35,551 nt of DNA from an uncultured Phocaeicola sp. (GTDB taxonomy: Bacteria > Bacteroidota > Bacteroidia > Bacteroidales > Bacteroidaceae), in the NCBI GenBank assembly GCA_944320855.1, contig CALUJF010000030.1, positions 1 through 35,551 of the forward strand, written 5' to 3'. The notes beneath the pieces are model-generated. The model searched no databases. It had not been told where the DNA came from and saw only the letters and a list, made by a program, of their open reading frames with translations. Below are positions 32,615-35,551 of this stretch, piece after piece (positions within the stretch are counted from its first letter, which is position 1; each line of letters opens with the position of its first letter). Position numbers and translations under genes: made by a program.

Positions 32615-33268
32615 ATGAAACTTGCAATTTTCGATTTGGACGGCACATTACTTGATACAATAGCCGACCTTGCAGCTGCTACAAACTTTGCACTTGCGCA
32701 CTACGGACTTCCTACACACAAGGAAGAGGAGTACAAATTCTTCGTTGGAAATGGTATAAACAAAATGTTCGAACGTGCACTTCCTGAAGACAAACGCAAC
32801 GAAGAATATATAACAAAATTACGTTCACAGTTCGTACCATATTACGATGTCCATAATTCAGACCTTAGCCGTCCATACCCCGGAATGGTTGAACTGCTCA
32901 AGGAACTTCAGCGAAACAATATTGCCATAGGAGTGGCATCAAACAAATATCAGGAAGCTGCAGTAAAACTCGTTCTTCAGTTCTTCCCGGACATAGATTT
33001 CGCTCTGATACTTGGACAGAGAGAAGGTGTCCCCTCAAAACCGGACCCTACTATAGCTTATGAAATAATCGAACATACAGGGATTGCCAAAGAAGATACC
33101 GTCTACATAGGCGACTCCTGCGTAGATATGCAGACCGGGAAGAATGCCGGTATAACTACAGTAGGCGTAAGCTGGGGATTCCGACCAAAGGCCGAACTCG
33201 AATCATATAACCCGGACTTCATTGCAGATGACACAGATGAATTGCGCAAATATTTACTGGGAGATTAA
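32615..33268 (+). CDS. gph: HAD phosphatase, phosphoglycolate phosphatase-like
   Basis: A 217-residue HAD hydrolase with a type I helical cap. Motif I is LAIFDLDGTLLDT (Asp8, Asp10), motif II is IGVASNK, motif III is KPDPTIAYEII and motif IV is YIGDSCVDMQTGKNAG. The cap region FALAHYGLPTHKEEEYKFFV, then GNGINKMFERAL, matches the Gph group, which removes phosphate from 2-phosphoglycolate. Related beta-phosphoglucomutase-like and PpaX-like enzymes share the motifs, so the substrate is tentative. It is a monocistronic gene divergent from the DUF2490 gene, with a terminator after it. Confidence 0.88.
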   Translation: MKLAIFDLDGTLLDTIADLAAATNFALAHYGLPTHKEEEYKFFVGNGINKMFERALPEDKRNEEYITKLRSQFVPYYDVHNSDLSRPYPGMVELLKELQRNNIAIGVASNKYQEAAVKLVLQFFPDIDFALILGQREGVPSKPDPTIAYEIIEHTGIAKEDTVYIGDSCVDMQTGKNAGITTVGVSWGFRPKAELESYNPDFIADDTDELRKYLLGD

Positions 33269-33302
33269 TTCAAACTGATTTCTTAGAATACTTAACAAAT
33301 AC

Positions 33303-33340
33303 AGAGCCGATACGCCATCACGGAGTACCGGCTCTTTCTC
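33303..33340 (+). terminator. terminator after the HAD phosphatase gene
   Basis: AGAGCCGATAC (33303-33313) pairs with GTACCGGCTCT (33325-33335) with one mismatch, followed by TTCTC. The T-run is short. It lies between converging genes. Confidence 0.65.
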
Positions 33341-33376
33341 TGAATTAAACAACCAATAAATAGAGAATCGTATATG

Positions 33377-35551
33377 TTATCGTATAAACAATAACTCACG
33401 ATACTTAGGTAAAGTCCACATCTGATCGTCAACAATCAACTCAAGCTTATCGATATGATAACGTATAAGTTCAAGCATAGGAGCGATGTTGTCATGGTAA
33501 GCGATAGCCTTTTCACGTTCTGAAGCAATCTTGTTTGCCACCTTACGAGCTTCAACCATTGCATCAACATGTTCCTTGATATATGCTGTACGTTCAGAAA
33601 TTTCCTTGATTATAGCAACATTGCCCGAAGAAAGTTTTTCAGCTTCATCAGCCGAGAACAAGCTCTTCATTTTGAACACATTATCAATGAGTTTAGTCTG
33701 ATAGCTGATAGCAACAGGCACTATATGGTTCATTACCAAATCACCCAATACGCGGGCTTCAATCTGAATCTTCTTAGTATAAGTTTCCCATTTCACCTCA
33801 TTGCGTGCTTCAAGTTCCTTACGTGTCATTACGCCTGTAGCTTCGAACATTGCAACACTTTCAGGTTTCAGATAGTTATCGAAAATAACCGGACAACTTG
33901 TTTCGCAGTCCAATCCACGTTTGAGAGCTTCTTCTTTCCATTCGTCGCTGTAACCGTTGCCGTCGAAACGGATTGGTTTACTTTCCTTGATATATTTACG
34001 CAAAACCTGAAGAAGTGCAGAAACCTTAGGTTCACCCTTTTCGATAAGAGCGTCAACTTCATTCTTGAAGATAACGAGCTGTTCTGCTACAGCAGTGTTC
34101 AAAGCAATCATTGCACTTGCACAGTTAGCTTCAGAACCTACAGCACGGAACTCGAATCTGTTTCCTGTAAATGCGAATGGAGAAGTACGATTACGGTCTG
34201 TATTGTCGATAAGCAATTCAGGAATCTGAGGGATATCAAGCTTCATGCCCTGTTTTCCACCGAGAGAAACCAAGTCTTCGTTGGCATTTTCTTCGATATG
34301 GTCAAGCACTTTGCTCAACTGTGAACCAAGGAATGAAGAGATGATTGCAGGAGGTGCTTCGTTGGCTCCCAGACGATGAGCGTTTGTCGCACTCATGATA
34401 GAAGCTTTCAGCAATCCGTTATGTCTGTAAACAGCCATAAGTGTATTTACTACGAATGTCACGAAACGCAGGTTCTCTTCGGTAGTTTTTCCCGGAGCCA
34501 TAAGAAGTACGCCTGTATCTGTACCGAGCGACCAGTTGTTATGTTTTCCTGATCCGTTTACACCTTTGAACGGTTTTTCATGCAGAAGAACGCGGAATCC
34601 GTGTGCACGTGCCACCTTGCGCATAAGCGACATCACCAACATATTATGGTCAACAGCCAGGTTACATTCTTCATAGATAGGAGCAAGCTCAAACTGGTTT
34701 GGAGCAACCTCATTATGACGGGTCTTAACAGGAATACCAAGTTCAAGTGCCTGTATTTCCAAATCCTTCATAAAAGCTGCGACTCTGGTAGGAATCGCTC
34801 CGAAGTAATGGTCTTCAAGCTGCTGGTTCTTAGAAGCTTCGTGTCCCATCAGTGTACGTCCTGTAAGCAACAGGTCCGGACGAGCTGCATACAAACCTTC
34901 GTCAACAAGGAAATATTCCTGTTCCCATCCCAAGAAAGCTGTAACCTTCTTTACGTTAGTGTCAAAATAATGACATACAGCCACAGCTGCTTTGTCTACA
35001 GCGCTAAGAGCCTTAAGCAATGGAGCCTTATAGTCAAGCGACTCGCCTGTATATGCTATAAATACTGTAGGAATACACAATGTATCGTCTACAACGAATA
35101 CCGGTGATGAAGGATCCCATGCGCTATATCCACGAGCTTCGAAAGTGTTACGGATACCACCGTTAGGGAAAGACGAAGCATCAGGTTCCTGCTGTACAAG
35201 AAGTTTTCCTGAGAATTCTTCCATCATTCCACCCTTTCCGTCGTGTTCTACGAAAGCATCATGTTTCTCTGCTGTTCCTTCAGTAAGAGGCTGGAACCAG
35301 TGTGTATAGTGAGTAGCGCCAAGTTCGCTTGCCCAACGTTTCATGCCTGCTGCAACTTCATCTGCAGTAGCCCTGTCAAGAGCAGCTCCATGATCCATCG
35401 CATCTACCAGCTTAGCATAAACTGTGCTTGGAAGATACTTGAACATTTTCTCCCTGTTGAATACGTATTTGCCGAAATACTCACTCGGACGGCAGCTTGG
35501 TACGCTTACCTCCATAGGCTTTGTCTGGAAAGCCTTTTCCACTACATTAAA
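33377..35551 (-). CDS. glnN: glutamine synthetase type III (N-terminus off window)
   Basis: 724 residues are visible, with only a short N-terminus missing. GSIII blocks are complete: GATHYTHWFQPLTEGTAEKH, then the ATP-site region AFLGWEQEYFLVDEG, KTRHNEVAPNQFELAPIYEE, LLHEKPFKGVNGSGKHNNWS, NAHRLGANEAPPAIISSFLG and NRTSPFAFTGNRFEFRAVGS. It condenses glutamate and ammonia with ATP to give glutamine and is the main ammonium-assimilating enzyme in many Bacteroidales. The first apparent start, GTG at 35542, is not the true one: the frame stays open to the edge and reads FNVVEKAFQTKP, which matches the residues that follow the real Met (M..LRF.V) in relatives. Perhaps five residues lie outside. The left end is the TAA at 33377. 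Confidence 0.95.
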   Translation of the reverse strand, partial: FNVVEKAFQTKPMEVSVPSCRPSEYFGKYVFNREKMFKYLPSTVYAKLVDAMDHGAALDRATADEVAAGMKRWASELGATHYTHWFQPLTEGTAEKHDAFVEHDGKGGMMEEFSGKLLVQQEPDASSFPNGGIRNTFEARGYSAWDPSSPVFVVDDTLCIPTVFIAYTGESLDYKAPLLKALSAVDKAAVAVCHYFDTNVKKVTAFLGWEQEYFLVDEGLYAARPDLLLTGRTLMGHEASKNQQLEDHYFGAIPTRVAAFMKDLEIQALELGIPVKTRHNEVAPNQFELAPIYEECNLAVDHNMLVMSLMRKVARAHGFRVLLHEKPFKGVNGSGKHNNWSLGTDTGVLLMAPGKTTEENLRFVTFVVNTLMAVYRHNGLLKASIMSATNAHRLGANEAPPAIISSFLGSQLSKVLDHIEENANEDLVSLGGKQGMKLDIPQIPELLIDNTDRNRTSPFAFTGNRFEFRAVGSEANCASAMIALNTAVAEQLVIFKNEVDALIEKGEPKVSALLQVLRKYIKESKPIRFDGNGYSDEWKEEALKRGLDCETSCPVIFDNYLKPESVAMFEATGVMTRKELEARNEVKWETYTKKIQIEARVLGDLVMNHIVPVAISYQTKLIDNVFKMKSLFSADEAEKLSSGNVAIIKEISERTAYIKEHVDAMVEARKVANKIASEREKAIAYHDNIAPMLELIRYHIDKLELIVDDQMWTLPKYRELLFIR

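Noticed and set aside
33569-34324. 251-codon plus-strand frame inside glutamine synthetase
   Set aside because: It is the antisense shadow of a strongly conserved gene, with Phe/Cys/His-rich composition and no family pattern. The same applies to the 223-codon frame at 154-825 and the other antisense frames.
35540-35542. GTG at 35542 as the start of glutamine synthetase III
   Set aside because: The frame is open to the window edge and the upstream codons (FNV) fit the family N-terminus, so the true start lies outside.

Overview
The window reads as chromosomal DNA of a Bacteroidales bacterium, probably Bacteroides or Phocaeicola; this is inferred from gene content and promoters, not from a database match. 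The signs are: a methylmalonyl-CoA (succinate/propionate) gene set with an OadG-like lipoprotein, a type III glutamine synthetase, many Cys-lipidated proteins, a DUF2520-KdsC-Maf cluster, and many copies of the Bacteroidota -7 promoter box TAnnTTTG just upstream of genes. TAG, TAA and TGA are all used as stops. I see no rRNA, tRNA, CRISPR array, insertion sequence, integrase or phage gene.

Layout. 1-2411 (minus): mce, mmdA and the start of an OadG-like lipoprotein, the methylmalonyl-CoA epimerase/decarboxylase module. 2577-3542 (minus): a FemAB-like GNAT protein. 3623-6110 (plus): a tight operon of nitroreductase, DUF2520 dehydrogenase-like protein, KdsC-type phosphatase and Maf pyrophosphatase. 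6208-6563 (plus): a HigA-like antitoxin preceded by what looks like the stump of its toxin gene. 6674-11990 (minus): a tripartite drug-efflux operon (TolC, HlyD/EmrA, 14-TM MFS/EmrB) ending in an AraC-type regulator; all three gene junctions carry a related inverted-repeat element.

12217-15703 (plus): three lipoprotein genes. The first (DUF4377-like) is interrupted by an in-frame TAG, the second is unrecognised and the third is a clostripain-family (C11) cysteine peptidase. Between the first and second lies a four-unit, 22-bp tandem array of near-perfect palindromes. 15886-17142 (plus): pgk, with codon use typical of a highly expressed gene. 17309-19989 (minus): cstA followed 8 bp later by a porin-like barrel. 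20133-21803 (plus): a secreted GHL10 glycosidase. 21839-22663 (minus): a periplasmic TPR protein.

22871-23534 (plus): an MNT-HEPN toxin-antitoxin pair. 23566-24051 (plus): msrA. 24084-26285 (minus): a copper-type P1B ATPase. 26452-29253 (plus): an iron alcohol dehydrogenase, then a GNAT-nitrilase fusion. 29307-29753 (minus): a thioesterase. 29880-31166 (plus): metY. 31291-32513 (minus): a second nitroreductase and a DUF2490 barrel. 32615-33268 (plus): a Gph-like HAD phosphatase. 33377 to the right edge (minus): glutamine synthetase III, whose N-terminus runs off the window.

Most of the window is core metabolism. The accessory-looking parts are 6196-6563, 7560-10667, 12217-15703 and 22809-23534. 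I found no convincing evidence of an undescribed multi-gene system. The most unexplained sequence structures are the palindrome array at 13113-13200 and the triplicated junction element of the efflux operon. No gene-free stretch exceeds 300 bases.
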